From contig NZ_JAAAWN010000018.1 of the NCBI RefSeq assembly GCF_010500865.1, positions 1 to 64,000 of the forward strand: DNA of 64,000 nucleotides, written 5' to 3'. The translations under genes were made by a program, and so were the position numbers. Positions 1 to 9,297 of this stretch are shown piece after piece (positions within the stretch are counted from its first letter, which is position 1; each line of letters starts with the position of its first letter). This DNA comes from Alteromonas profundi (GTDB lineage: Bacteria; Pseudomonadota; Gammaproteobacteria; Enterobacterales; Alteromonadaceae). The notes below the pieces were generated by a model. The model was not told where the DNA came from, searched no databases, and saw only the letters and a list, made by a program, of their open reading frames with translations.

Positions 1-21
1 TGCCCACACAGATTGTCTTGT

Positions 22-40
22 CTAAATTGTTAAAGAACAT
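22..40 (-). promoter_or_regulatory. rRNA operon leader boxA (antitermination)
   Basis: Read on the minus strand, this is TTCTTTAACAATTTAG followed by GACAATCTGTGTGGGCA. It closely resembles the boxA-containing leader just ahead of 16S rRNA in enteric bacteria. The leader points leftward, so the 16S gene should begin just outside the window. boxA is where the Nus antitermination complex loads on rRNA transcripts. No rRNA sequence is inside the window. A 16S-23S spacer boxA is the alternative, but two promoters lie directly upstream, which fits the operon leader. Confidence 0.8.
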
Positions 41-174
41 AGTGCAGAATCATGACGCTTTTTGTCGTGACTTCTGCGCAAGGAGGACCAACATCACTCT
101 CAGTTGATTCGTTTTCCTTGCTCACCGTGAAGCGCTTTGCTTCTTAGTGGCTGCCTCTTTCGAAGCGGATGCGT

Positions 175-202
175 ATCTTACAGTGCATCATTTTTTTGTC
201 AA
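175..202 (-). promoter_or_regulatory. rRNA operon promoter P2
   Basis: On the minus strand a TTGACA -35 box (197-202) is separated by 16 bp from a TAAGAT -10 box (175-180). The boxA leader lies downstream and an A/T-rich tract upstream. The position matches the P2 promoter of gammaproteobacterial rRNA operons. Confidence 0.7.
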
Positions 203-288
203 CAACTTTTATCAAAAAACTTTAATCAAATTTGTTGTCCAAACTCTTCAACTTATTGCGTTTTCTGCCTCTCGTTGAAGAGAGGCGC

Positions 289-316
289 ATTCTACTTAAA
301 TGCTTAGCCAGGTCAA
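289..316 (-). promoter_or_regulatory. rRNA operon promoter P1
   Basis: On the minus strand a TTGACC -35 box (311-316), 16-bp spacer and TAGAAT -10 box (289-294) are followed directly by GCGCC. A GC-rich discriminator after the -10 box is the hallmark of stringently controlled rrn P1 promoters. A small hairpin (CCTCTC/GAGAGG, about 268-285) follows in the transcript. It lies about 115 bp upstream of P2, as in E. coli. Confidence 0.7.
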
Positions 317-339
317 CTGCAATTTGACTAAAAACATAA

Positions 340-365
340 AAAAAGCGACCGTTTGGTCGCTTTTT
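340..365. terminator. Bidirectional intrinsic terminator between pssA and the rrn promoters
   Basis: An 11-bp stem (AAAAAGCGACC / GGTCGCTTTTT) with a GTTT loop is flanked by A and T tracts. On the minus strand it would end transcripts from pssA before they reach the rRNA promoters. It is 222 bp from the pssA stop, and I see no other gene in between. Confidence 0.75.
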
Positions 366-586
366 GTACGCATAGATTAACTATTAAGCAATTATATTAT
401 AAATGCATGCTTTGGATAGCCTTAAGAGCCGCGTCAATAATCTGTTGGATTAGATAAAACCCTTTTTGCTCGTGCTTTTATCAGACCTATACAGCGTCTA
501 AATAAATACTATCCCCATCTCAGTATGTTAATTCACTACTATGAGGCGCGTAGCAACTACACCTAATATTGCTTTACCAGCAACAA

Positions 587-1399
587 CTATTTGTCGCTAT
601 CCCCTTTTGCTTTGTTCTCATCAAGATCGTTTTGAGCATCCTCAGAAAAGTCTGCATCTTCTTCGTGATCGCCAACAACATCATTTAGGGTAACTTTATC
701 TACCGTTCTAAATGTATTTACCGGGCCCGCTAGTGCATAAAGTGCAAAAACAATGAACAAGACAAGCGCTGGTTCGGTGGCAACAATAACAAATATAAGC
801 AAAACTATTAGCAGGCCCACAAAAGGAACCTTGCCGTGCCAGTTAACTTCTTTAAAGGAATTATACTTAAAGTTACTAACCATCAGTAGGCCAGCTAAAC
901 CTGTAACCGCCGCTACAACGAGGCCGTAGTCAGCACCATTAACGTCGTACTCAACGCCAACCCAAACTAAACCTGCTACAACCGCAGCTGCTGCTGGACT
1001 CGCTAGCCCTTGGAAAAACCGCTTATCGGCGATACCCACCTGCGTATTAAAGCGGGCTAAACGAAGTGCGGCCCCCGCAACATAAACAAATGCTGCTAAC
1101 CAACCTATTTTTCCGAATTCTGTCAGGCCCCAGTTATAGGCGACAAGAGCTGGTGCCATGCCGAACGACACCATGTCTGCCATTGAGTCGTATTCAGCAC
1201 CAAAATCGCTTTGTGTATTGGTCATTCTTGCTACTCGACCATCAAGCCCGTCAAATATCATAGCAACAAAAATAGCGACCGCTGCCGCTTCAAATCTGCC
1301 GTTCATTGACGAAACTACCGCAAAAAAACCGGAAAACAGGCCTGCTGTAGTTAATAAATTGGGGAGTAAGTAAATCCCCTTTCTCTTTTGTTCAGACAT
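587..1399 (-). CDS. pssA: CDP-diacylglycerol--serine O-phosphatidyltransferase
   Basis: This inner-membrane enzyme makes phosphatidylserine from CDP-diacylglycerol and L-serine, the first committed step to phosphatidylethanolamine. The 270-residue protein has several hydrophobic segments and the full CDP-alcohol phosphatidyltransferase signature near residues 50-72 (DGLDGRVAR, then G-x3-D-x3-D). The start follows a GAGGA ribosome-binding site. The last 35 residues are an acidic, Asp/Glu-rich cytoplasmic tail. It is a single gene, with a terminator downstream at 340-365 and the divergent surface-protein gene upstream. The family is clear; membership in the integral-membrane PssA subclass follows from the multiple membrane segments. 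Confidence 0.93.
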   Translation of the reverse strand: MSEQKRKGIYLLPNLLTTAGLFSGFFAVVSSMNGRFEAAAVAIFVAMIFDGLDGRVARMTNTQSDFGAEYDSMADMVSFGMAPALVAYNWGLTEFGKIGWLAAFVYVAGAALRLARFNTQVGIADKRFFQGLASPAAAAVVAGLVWVGVEYDVNGADYGLVVAAVTGLAGLLMVSNFKYNSFKEVNWHGKVPFVGLLIVLLIFVIVATEPALVLFIVFALYALAGPVNTFRTVDKVTLNDVVGDHEEDADFSEDAQNDLDENKAKGDSDK

Positions 1400-1704
1400 A
1401 AGTCCTCGTTAACACTAATTAATTGTCGCTAATTATTCCATATATAGTTAGCGGCGCATAGATGCTAGGTACGAAGTTATCGTGTTGTCCAGCCCCTTCT
1501 AGGGTTAGTCATTGACGCTTTGATACCTTCTTTTAGTAAGCCTCAGATAAGTAAGTATGTATCTATATACCTTAATACGCCCATCTTTCTAGTAAGATCT
1601 TTATATCATGTTGAAGTTTTAAAACGGTACGTTTGCGTAATTATGCTGCGGCGTTAGCGTTTAATTAACGACACTTTTTACTAATTGTCGTAAGGCCAAA
1701 GTTT
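1400..1704. other. Intergenic region between pssA and the first surface-protein gene
   Basis: No gene is visible here. It must hold divergent promoters for pssA and the plus-strand surface-protein gene. I looked for GG-N10-GC spacing (sigma-54) ahead of the plus-strand gene and did not find it, unlike the paralogue downstream. A/T-rich stretches near 1555-1625 could hold a sigma-70 promoter, but none is convincing. Confidence 0.4.
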
Positions 1705-2589
1705 ATGAAGTCCACCAAGTTTAGTAACACAATAAGCGCGATAATGGTTTCGGGTTTTGCTGTAGTAAGCTTTTATGCTACAGCAGGAAGCAGCTCTAGT
1801 CATTCAAGTAGCTATTATGAAAAATACGATGCTTGCCAAAGTTCAAGTCAGGGCGATTGTAATAGTGCCCTTGGCGAGTCCGTCTACAACCTCATTACAG
1901 ATGGCATTGACCCGTGGAAGAGCGCCTCATCTTCTGATATTGAAATTGATGGCGTATCTATATCTATGACGGCATGGTCTGACACTGTAGGGACATATAA
2001 TGATGATATCGTCACCGATGCCGCAATTGTAGACTTAGGAGGTTACGGTTACGGCGTGTATAACAAAGATGACGAGTATTATGGTTCAAATCCTGATCAC
2101 GCAATCGACAGCGTTAATACACTGTCCCATAACGTGGATTACGATTTCGATTACGTCATGTTTTCGTTTTCAGAGGAAGTTACATTAACCGGTGCCGGAT
2201 TTTCTTGGGTAGGAGATGACGATAATACCCAACTTTCTATTGCTGGATTAAATGATATCTCTGGTTTAATTTCTAGCGAGCAGACTTGGGCTAATATAGT
2301 AGAAGGCGCGTTGACCTCAGGGTCTTATGATATTAACAGCTATCAATCCATTGATATTGCTCAGTTCGATGAAACTGCGTCTGCGCAGTATTGGCTCGTC
2401 GGAGCCTATAATTCGGTTTTTGGACAGCTTGATAGTACTATGTTTGACGACGCCTTTAAGCTCGCGAGTATTGGGTTTTCTAAACCGGGATCATCTCAAA
2501 CAGATCCCACGTCAGTTAGTGAGCCCCGCACGCTAGGCGCATTTTTAGCCTGTGCTTTGGTTGTTGCCTGGAGGCGCAAACGTAAGTGA
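1705..2589 (+). CDS. SEP/PEP-CTERM exosortase-substrate surface protein (XDP1-like), copy 1
   Basis: The 294-residue secreted protein has a signal peptide ending near residue 27 (YATA, then a GSSSS start). The mature protein opens with a Ser-rich stretch. The C-terminal tail near 271-294 has V-S-E-P, a hydrophobic helix and RRKRK, the layout of exosortase sorting signals with Ser in place of the first Pro. The middle carries AWSDT, GYGVYN, DYVMFSFSE-VTLTGA and YWLVGAYN, all repeated in the next gene, so the two are tandem paralogues. This pattern resembles the family named exosortase-dependent surface protein XDP1; I make that match from memory. The likely fate is transfer to the cell surface or matrix. 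Biochemical function is unknown. Confidence 0.75.
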   Translation: MKSTKFSNTISAIMVSGFAVVSFYATAGSSSSHSSSYYEKYDACQSSSQGDCNSALGESVYNLITDGIDPWKSASSSDIEIDGVSISMTAWSDTVGTYNDDIVTDAAIVDLGGYGYGVYNKDDEYYGSNPDHAIDSVNTLSHNVDYDFDYVMFSFSEEVTLTGAGFSWVGDDDNTQLSIAGLNDISGLISSEQTWANIVEGALTSGSYDINSYQSIDIAQFDETASAQYWLVGAYNSVFGQLDSTMFDDAFKLASIGFSKPGSSQTDPTSVSEPRTLGAFLACALVVAWRRKRK

Positions 2590-2694
2590 TCTATTATTAG
2601 ACCTATGGACTATTAGATCTGTTAAGCAGTGTCAGGTTTTTTGACTTTCCCGAACACCAATCATTTAAAACCCTTAAATATCAAACGCTTAATT

Positions 2695-2713
2695 TTTGGC
2701 ACATTTAATGCTT
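2695..2713 (+). promoter_or_regulatory. Sigma-54 (RpoN) -24/-12 promoter
   Basis: TTTGGCACATTTAATGCTT has GG at 2698-2699 and GC at 2710-2711, the exact 10-bp separation of the -24/-12 class, with a TTGGCAC core. Transcription would start near 2722-2724, about 33 bp ahead of the ATG at 2756. PEP-CTERM genes in other bacteria are controlled by the PrsK/PrsR two-component system with RpoN, which supports this reading. Confidence 0.7.
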
Positions 2714-2744
2714 AAGCTACACCAGTAGTTTAGCATTAAATGTG
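2700..2744 (+). repeat. 13-bp perfect inverted repeat over the sigma-54 promoter
   Basis: CACATTTAATGCT (2700-2712) is matched by its reverse complement AGCATTAAATGTG (2732-2744) across a 19-bp gap. The left arm covers the -12 element; the right arm lies just downstream of the predicted transcription start and ends 11 bp before the start codon. It may be an operator for a dimeric regulator or fold as a hairpin. It has no U-tract, so it is not a terminator. Confidence 0.75.
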
Positions 2745-2755
2745 AGTCATTGTTT

Positions 2756-3655
2756 ATGAAGTCTTTGCTGTTGTTAGCATTAAGCGTTTCTTTCTTCCTT
2801 GTATCATCACCTCTGTTAGCAGGTAGTGGTAGCTCAAGTTCGAATAGTTCAGGTTCAACATCTGTTGACTCTACACTAAACCAGTACGTCTACGACCTCT
2901 ACACCATGGATAGCGGTACTAACATCGATTATACGTTAGATGGCAGTTCATCGAATATTATTATCGACGGCACAAGCATTAGAGTAGGTGTAAGTGCTTG
3001 GTCTGATACCAGCAATATTAGTACAGATGGCATTCGGAACGATGATAATGAGGTTGTACACTACGATTCACTCGATGCTTATCAACACTTCAATGACTAT
3101 GGTTTTGGTTTAGTAAATAGCAATGGAAATGATTCCCATACCCTTGATAACTTTTCGGGTGGTGAAGATTTTGACATGGTGCTTTTTTCATTCAGTGAAG
3201 CGGTAACGCTAACTGGTGCGTCCTTCACTTATCTGGATAGCAGTGCTTCAAGCAAACAGATTTCTGTTGTTGGCTTAAGTGATATATCACTTTTTGAAAA
3301 TCATGCTTCGAATGAATTCGGCTGGGCAGATGTAGCGTCCAGCGACGGCCTTGTGCTTTCCGACGGTCACTTCAACATCTCGTCTAACGGTAACTATTGG
3401 TCGACCAGCGGTTATACCAGTGAGTTCTCGGATTTAAGCGCTGCAAAATATTGGTTAGTTGGGGCTTACAATGTATATTTTGACGATAGCAGTTCAAGTT
3501 ATAGTAACACAGGCTTTAAACTAGCATCGCTTAACCTTACAACGAACGGAACAGAGATTAACCAACCACCAACAGAGGTCAGTGAGCCAGCACCAGTAGC
3601 ATTAATGCTAATCGGTCTAGGGCTATTAGTTTTGCGCAGGAAACGAATCTTTTAA
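2756..3655 (+). CDS. SEP/PEP-CTERM exosortase-substrate surface protein (XDP1-like), copy 2
   Basis: I take the ATG at 2756 (MKSLLLLAL), not the in-frame TTG two codons earlier, because it gives a clean signal peptide ending at SPLLAG. The 299-residue protein then has a Ser/Gly/Asn stretch and the same core motifs as the upstream gene (AWSDT, GFGLVN, DMVLFSFSE-VTLTGA, YWLVGAYN). Its tail is V-S-E-P, hydrophobic helix, RRKR. The hydrophobic tail helix is a better match to known sorting signals than that of copy 1. A sigma-54 promoter and inverted repeat precede it, and a strong terminator follows. It is predicted to be an exosortase-processed surface protein of unknown activity. Confidence 0.77.
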   Translation: MKSLLLLALSVSFFLVSSPLLAGSGSSSSNSSGSTSVDSTLNQYVYDLYTMDSGTNIDYTLDGSSSNIIIDGTSIRVGVSAWSDTSNISTDGIRNDDNEVVHYDSLDAYQHFNDYGFGLVNSNGNDSHTLDNFSGGEDFDMVLFSFSEAVTLTGASFTYLDSSASSKQISVVGLSDISLFENHASNEFGWADVASSDGLVLSDGHFNISSNGNYWSTSGYTSEFSDLSAAKYWLVGAYNVYFDDSSSSYSNTGFKLASLNLTTNGTEINQPPTEVSEPAPVALMLIGLGLLVLRRKRIF

Positions 3656-3691
3656 ATAGTTTAAATAGTGCGTAAAAACACGTATCTTACT

Positions 3692-3717
3692 AAGGTGGCC
3701 TAAGGCCACCTTTTTTA
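3692..3717 (+). terminator. Intrinsic terminator between the surface-protein gene and prsT
   Basis: A 9-bp stem AAGGTGGCC / GGCCACCTT with a TAA loop is followed by a T-rich run. It ends only 26 bp before the likely prsT start codon, so prsT either depends on read-through or has a promoter overlapping this hairpin. Confidence 0.85.
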
Positions 3718-3743
3718 TTGTGGTCATTAGGAAAGTTGTACAT

Positions 3744-6551
3744 ATGCTTGGGTTTCAAAGAATTCGTTTTAGTAAATTTTGTGCTTTTAGCACACTTCTT
3801 CTCACAATTTCGTTCGGTAGCGCTGCCACCACTTCAAAAGACTACGAAAAAGCACTCAAAGCCTATAATGTTGATGAGTATGATGAAGCGTATATCCATT
3901 TAAAGAACAGCTTACAAAAAGACCCTGAAAACTTAGCTGCCAAGCTATTAATGGGTAAAATTTTATTGATTAACGGGTATTTAAATGCCGCCGAATTAGA
4001 GTTTGTTGAGGCACTCGAAATGGGCGCTGATATTAATCTACTGGCTGAGCCTTTAGGTAACACTTGGCTATTTTTAAATAAGTATCAAGCAATAGTTGAG
4101 TTTAGCGATACCAGTAAGTTAACCGGTGACGCACAGCGCGAATGGCTGTTAATTCGTGCAACCGCGTGCCTTAGACTAGACAACCCAGCATGTGCCTTGC
4201 AAGACTACAGCACTATTATTGCGCAAGAGCCCACGTTTGTACCAGCAATTAATGGGCTCGCTGCGATAGCGCTGCAAGATGACGAAATTGACAAAGCGCG
4301 AAAGCTTATTGAACGCGCCATGGCAAATGATCCTGAAAACCCAATTACTTGGCGATTGAAGGGTCAACTTGCTTATCGAGAAGGTAATAAAGAAGCGGCA
4401 ATTTCACACTTGCAAACTGCCCTCACCTTTAATAGAGATGACCCCATTGCATTAAGAAACTTGGTAGATTTGTACTTAGAAGCGAAAGACTACGACACCG
4501 CCAAGCTATTTGTCGACGAAATTATTCAAGACACGCCGAACGACCCCCTCGCTATCCTATTGAACAGTTGGCTACAAAGTCGCGATACCAAAGAAGCTAT
4601 TGATAACGAGAAAATCAAAGAACTCAATGACTTTATGGCGCAGTTAGACCCTGAGTTAATTACCTCACAACCTATGCTGTTGTACATCAGTGGGCTAACT
4701 AATTTCTTCAATAACAATATGGAGACCGCCGCTAAGGACTTTATCGCTTATTTGCAAAAAGAGCCGGATGACTTACAAGCGGTGCTTATGCTAAGCCAAG
4801 TTTATTCAGCAACGCAACAAGATAAACAAGCATTGATATTACTTGAACGCCATCAAGATGCTTTGATAGAAGATATAGACTCTGCACTGATGCTCGGCGA
4901 TTTGTTTATACGCCAGAATAAGGCGTTTAAGGCAGAACGCTTACTTAGAAATTTAGAAGCTAAATACCCTGGTGCTAGTAAACTACAACTGTTTGAAATA
5001 AAACTTATGGCCGCGCGAGGTAAACAAAATGAAGCGCTTGCTATATTAGAAAATAACTTATCAAATTATAGCGACAATGCTGGCTTTCTATTCACCTATT
5101 CCTTAATGAATTTACAGGCCGAACGTTTTGATAAGGCGTTAAAGGGCGCTAATTTCTTGGCAGAATTATTTCCTGACGAAGCTGAAGTATATAATTTGAA
5201 AGCAGGGATTTATATTCGCCAAGGCAAATATCAAGTGGCCAAAACCAACATTGAGAAGGCGTTAGAGAAAAGTCCCACGCTATTTCCTGCTAAGTTTAAT
5301 TTAGCTGCTACAGAGAGCCGAATGGGTAACCTAGAAGCATCTAATGCACTTATAGAGGAATTGCTTACACTTTCTCCTGAGCACAATGAAACCTTAATGC
5401 TTAAGGCATTCAATTTAACCAAACAGGGTGACACTGAGTCGGCTAAACAGATATATCTCGATTTATTAACCATGTCTCCAGAAAATAAACGCGCGCGCGA
5501 ACGTATTTCTTCACTTTATCAGCGCGAAGGTGATGCAAAGTATGCCCTGTATCACCTTGATTTATTATTAAAAGACGAATTTGATAACCCAGATTACCTG
5601 CTTCGTAAAGCATCTTTACAGATAGAGATGAGTCAGCGAACTGACGCAGAGAAAACCTTAAGTATCGTACGAAACTTTATTGAAGAGGATGCGGGTAAAC
5701 TTATTACCTATTCTAACTTGGTGCGCTCTCTTGGGAATGAGAAAGACGCACTTGCATCAATGAAACTAGCCCATGAGTTAGCACCTAATAGCCCTATTGT
5801 ATCCTTTAGGTACGCTGGCTTACTTATTGATTTACAAAAAAACAGCGAAGCTGAAAAGGTGTTAAAAGGAATGCCATCGGCAAAGGAAAAAAGCCCACTT
5901 TATTGGTTCCTTTTCGGGCGTATCGCAGCCAACGTTGGAAATGATGATGATGCGGTAAGCGCGTATAGAAAGGCGCTGGCAATAAACCCCCGCTATGCTC
6001 AGGCATTCGTTGCTATATACACCTATGCATTAAATGAACAGTATGTAGAAACCTTTTTCGATACAGCACAACAACTAATTGATGAGGATGAGAACAACTT
6101 ACTGGCGAAGAATTTGCTCGCTCAATACCTGTTTTTTACTCGCGATTACGACAAAGCAATTCCCCTATATACGTCGTTGGTTGAGGAGCCTAATTTATTA
6201 AACCCTGCTCAAGCCTATAACCGATTAGCTATTATGTGGGTTGATAACGCAATAAATAGGGCTGCTAGCTATATCGATAGAGCATATGATCTTGCCCCTG
6301 ATGAACCCAGTATTCTCGATACATACGGGTGGATAAAAGCAAAGCAAAGAAAATATGAAGAAAGCCTACGCTTGTTACGCGAAGCATTTTCCCGAGATGC
6401 AAACGATCCGAATATTCGTTATCACTTAGGGTATACGTTAGCGAAGCTTGGACGTATAGAAGAGGCGAAGCAAGAATTAACATACGCTGCTAATGTGAAG
6501 CGCCCGTTTTTCCTGCGCCCACAAGCGCAAGCATTGCTAGACTCACTTTAG
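3744..6551 (+). CDS. prsT: PEP-CTERM/exosortase system TPR-repeat protein PrsT
   Basis: The product is a very long tetratricopeptide-repeat protein of 935 residues from the ATG at 3744. An in-frame GTG at 3720 lies directly after the terminator stem and has no ribosome-binding site, while the ATG is preceded by AGGAAAG. The N-terminus is a signal peptide (hydrophobic stretch ending at FGSAA). The remainder is helical repeats of about 34 residues (patterns like A-x-x-x-L-x-x-A-L-x-x-x-P-x-x) up to the C-terminus. Long TPR proteins of this type (PrsT) accompany exosortase/PEP-CTERM loci and are thought to aid export or polymer secretion. I see no lipobox Cys at the cleavage site, although many family members are lipoproteins. 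Two exosortase substrates lie immediately upstream. Confidence 0.82.
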   Translation: MLGFQRIRFSKFCAFSTLLLTISFGSAATTSKDYEKALKAYNVDEYDEAYIHLKNSLQKDPENLAAKLLMGKILLINGYLNAAELEFVEALEMGADINLLAEPLGNTWLFLNKYQAIVEFSDTSKLTGDAQREWLLIRATACLRLDNPACALQDYSTIIAQEPTFVPAINGLAAIALQDDEIDKARKLIERAMANDPENPITWRLKGQLAYREGNKEAAISHLQTALTFNRDDPIALRNLVDLYLEAKDYDTAKLFVDEIIQDTPNDPLAILLNSWLQSRDTKEAIDNEKIKELNDFMAQLDPELITSQPMLLYISGLTNFFNNNMETAAKDFIAYLQKEPDDLQAVLMLSQVYSATQQDKQALILLERHQDALIEDIDSALMLGDLFIRQNKAFKAERLLRNLEAKYPGASKLQLFEIKLMAARGKQNEALAILENNLSNYSDNAGFLFTYSLMNLQAERFDKALKGANFLAELFPDEAEVYNLKAGIYIRQGKYQVAKTNIEKALEKSPTLFPAKFNLAATESRMGNLEASNALIEELLTLSPEHNETLMLKAFNLTKQGDTESAKQIYLDLLTMSPENKRARERISSLYQREGDAKYALYHLDLLLKDEFDNPDYLLRKASLQIEMSQRTDAEKTLSIVRNFIEEDAGKLITYSNLVRSLGNEKDALASMKLAHELAPNSPIVSFRYAGLLIDLQKNSEAEKVLKGMPSAKEKSPLYWFLFGRIAANVGNDDDAVSAYRKALAINPRYAQAFVAIYTYALNEQYVETFFDTAQQLIDEDENNLLAKNLLAQYLFFTRDYDKAIPLYTSLVEEPNLLNPAQAYNRLAIMWVDNAINRAASYIDRAYDLAPDEPSILDTYGWIKAKQRKYEESLRLLREAFSRDANDPNIRYHLGYTLAKLGRIEEAKQELTYAANVKRPFFLRPQAQALLDSL

Positions 6552-6605
6552 ACAGAAATGGCTAGCCAACGTAAATGTGCAGCATGAGTTAGTCAGTTAA
6601 GAACC

Positions 6606-6634
6606 AAAAAAGGCCTTTAGTTAAGGCCTTTTTT
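6606..6634. terminator. Bidirectional terminator between prsT and clpB
   Basis: AAAAAAGGCCTT (6606-6617) and AAGGCCTTTTTT (6623-6634) form a 12-bp stem with a 5-nt loop. It sits between convergent prsT and clpB and can serve both. Confidence 0.85.
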
Positions 6635-6680
6635 GTATTTAAACTTCGCTAATTGCGTTGTGTCCTTATTCCCTAGGGGC

Positions 6681-9257
6681 TTATTCACTGGTGACGATAA
6701 AATCTTCGCCGTTCACATCTATGCGAACGGTGGAGTCGGGAATAAGATCGCCAGATAACAATTTATGCGCCAGCGGGTTTTCAATATGAACCTGAATAGC
6801 ACGCTTTAGAGGTCTCGCCCCATACACAGGGTCGAAGCCGGCTTCCGCTAGCTTATCCATCGCCGCACCAGATAAAGTTAGCTTATACCCTTTCTCAGCT
6901 AATCGTGCACGCAAAGACGCAAGCTGGATTTTAGCGATCGACTGTATTTGCGTTTTACCCAATGGGTGGAACACCACAATATCATCTACACGGTTAATAA
7001 ACTCAGGCCTGAAGTGGTGGCCTACCACGTCCATAACCGCCGCTTTCATTTCCTCATATTGGCTTTCATTATGTTTATCCTGAATAACATCAGAGCCTAA
7101 GTTAGAGGTCATAATGACCACGGTATTTTTAAAATCAACCGTTCTACCTTGGCCGTCAGTTAAACGGCCGTCATCAAGAACTTGAAGTAATATATTAAAC
7201 ACATCGGGATGCGCTTTCTCTACCTCATCGAGTAGTATGACTGAATAGGGTTTCCTGCGTACTGCCTCAGTGAGATAGCCTCCTTCCTCATAGCCTACAT
7301 AGCCTGGAGGTGCGCCCACCAAACGGGACACCGAATGCTTCTCCATAAATTCCGACATGTCGATGCGAATTATTGCATCTTGGGTGTCGAACATAAAACC
7401 CGCCAAGGTTTTACACAGTTCAGTTTTACCCACTCCCGTTGGCCCTAAAAATAAAAATGAACCAATGGGTCTATTCGGATCGGCTAAGCCCGCCCGAGAG
7501 CGGCGGATAGCATTAGAGACCGCATGTACGGCCTCACCCTGCCCCACTACGCGCTTATGCAACACATCTTCCATCCGCAGCAATTTATCTCGTTCGCCTT
7601 CTAGCATTTTCGACACAGGAATTCCCGTCCAGCGAGAAAGTACATCCGCTATTTCCACATCGGTTACTTTATTTTTCACCAACTGTGTTTCTCGTGTTTC
7701 ATTCTCTGCGGCCCGTTCTAACTTAGCTTCAAGTTCTGGGATTCGGCCATATTGTAATTCTGACATGCGATTTAAATCGGAAGCCCGCCGTGCTATTTCC
7801 AAATCTAATTTGGCTTGCTCAAGTTCAGACTTAATTGTCTGTGTACCCTGCATAGCTTCTTTTTCATCCAACCATACTTTTTCAAGTTCAGCGTATTTAG
7901 CTTCTAGCTGCTCTCGCTCTAACTCAATCATTTCCAAGCGTTTATGACTTGCTTCATCGGTTTCTTTAGCGAGCGCTTGCTCTTCAAGTTTAAGCTGAAT
8001 GATACGACGCTCTAACCTGTCCATGTCTTCAGGCTTAGAGTCGATTTGAATACGAATACTCGACGCAGCCTCATCGATTAAATCGATGGCTTTATCGGGT
8101 AGCTGCCTATCACTAATATACCGGTGAGATAAACTGGCTGCCGCCACAATAGCCGGATCGGTAATGTCCACCGAATGATGGAGCTCGTAGCGCTCTTTCA
8201 ATCCCCTTAAAATCGCGATGGTGTCCTCAACGCTTGGCTCTTCCACCAGCACTTTTTGAAAACGCCGTTCTAACGCTGCGTCTTTTTCAATGTATTGGCG
8301 GTATTCGTCTAACGTGGTAGCGCCAACACAATGTAATTCGCCGCGAGCCAAGGCAGGTTTAAGCATATTACCTGCATCCATTGCTCCATCGCCCTTTCCT
8401 GCGCCTACCATCGTGTGCAGTTCGTCGATAAACAGTATTACCCTGCCTTCTTCCTTGGCCAGCTCGTTAAGTACAGCCTTCAATCTTTCTTCAAATTCGC
8501 CTCGGTATTTTGCACCGGCAACCAGCGCGCCCATATCTAAAGACAATACTTTCTTATTTTTAAGGCCTTCAGGTACCTCACCGTCGATAATACGTTGCGC
8601 CAACCCTTCAACGATGGCGGTTTTACCAACCCCCGGCTCGCCTATTAGCACAGGGTTATTTTTGGTTCTGCGCTGTAATACTTGAACGGTTCGACGTATT
8701 TCATCATCGCGCCCAATGACAGGGTCTAATTTACCTTGTTCAGCGCGTTCAGTAAGATCTGTGGTGTATTTTTCTAACGCTTGTCGCACATCTTCTGCAT
8801 TCGGATCGGTTACTTTTTGCCCTCCGCGCATATCGTCAATAGCACGCTCGATACCTTCTTTAGTTATATTTAACTGCTTAAGTATATCGCCTAAACGACC
8901 TTTATCTTGTAAGGCTGCAAGAACAAAAATTTCCGATGTGATGTACTCGTCTTTGCGCTGTTGCGCAATTTTGTCACAAAGGTTAAGCAGGATCCCGCAT
9001 TCCTTGCTTAACTGTATATCGCCGCCAATACCTTCTACACGAGGGATACGGTCAACGGCTTCACTTAATGCAGAGCGTAGCGCATTCACATTCACGTTCG
9101 CTTGATCTAAAACCGGCCGAACTGAGCCCCCTTGCTGGTTTAGCATGGCAGACATTAAATGAACGGGTTCTATATATTGATGATCTCGCCCCAGCGCTAA
9201 GGATTGAGCGTCGGAAATGGCAAGTTGAAATTTACTGGTGAATTTATCTAAACGCAT
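6681..9257 (-). CDS. clpB: ATP-dependent disaggregase ClpB
   Basis: ClpB is a cytoplasmic Hsp100 chaperone that pulls proteins out of aggregates with DnaK. At 858 residues it is the usual length. Visible in order: Clp N-domain (1-145), first AAA+ module with Walker A GEPGVGKT near 205, the coiled-coil middle domain (about 400-525, Leu/Glu/Lys-rich) that separates ClpB from ClpA, the second AAA+ module with GPTGVGKT near 607, and the D2-small C-terminal domain with GARPLKRAI. The start follows a GAGGGAAAA ribosome-binding site. A heat-shock-like promoter is suggested upstream. The pgeF-rluD genes precede it in the same direction, as in other gammaproteobacteria. Confidence 0.97.
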   Translation of the reverse strand: MRLDKFTSKFQLAISDAQSLALGRDHQYIEPVHLMSAMLNQQGGSVRPVLDQANVNVNALRSALSEAVDRIPRVEGIGGDIQLSKECGILLNLCDKIAQQRKDEYITSEIFVLAALQDKGRLGDILKQLNITKEGIERAIDDMRGGQKVTDPNAEDVRQALEKYTTDLTERAEQGKLDPVIGRDDEIRRTVQVLQRRTKNNPVLIGEPGVGKTAIVEGLAQRIIDGEVPEGLKNKKVLSLDMGALVAGAKYRGEFEERLKAVLNELAKEEGRVILFIDELHTMVGAGKGDGAMDAGNMLKPALARGELHCVGATTLDEYRQYIEKDAALERRFQKVLVEEPSVEDTIAILRGLKERYELHHSVDITDPAIVAAASLSHRYISDRQLPDKAIDLIDEAASSIRIQIDSKPEDMDRLERRIIQLKLEEQALAKETDEASHKRLEMIELEREQLEAKYAELEKVWLDEKEAMQGTQTIKSELEQAKLDLEIARRASDLNRMSELQYGRIPELEAKLERAAENETRETQLVKNKVTDVEIADVLSRWTGIPVSKMLEGERDKLLRMEDVLHKRVVGQGEAVHAVSNAIRRSRAGLADPNRPIGSFLFLGPTGVGKTELCKTLAGFMFDTQDAIIRIDMSEFMEKHSVSRLVGAPPGYVGYEEGGYLTEAVRRKPYSVILLDEVEKAHPDVFNILLQVLDDGRLTDGQGRTVDFKNTVVIMTSNLGSDVIQDKHNESQYEEMKAAVMDVVGHHFRPEFINRVDDIVVFHPLGKTQIQSIAKIQLASLRARLAEKGYKLTLSGAAMDKLAEAGFDPVYGARPLKRAIQVHIENPLAHKLLSGDLIPDSTVRIDVNGEDFIVTSE

Positions 9258-9297
9258 AATTTTCCCTCAAGGAAGATCACAATAACCTATGACTAAG

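Noticed and set aside
7357..7947. Long open frame of 196 codons antisense to clpB
   Set aside because: It lies wholly inside clpB in the opposite strand and has Ser/Arg-rich low-complexity composition typical of shadow frames. Similar antisense frames at 8290, 8716, 20076, 22418, 27129 and 42842 were dropped for the same reason.
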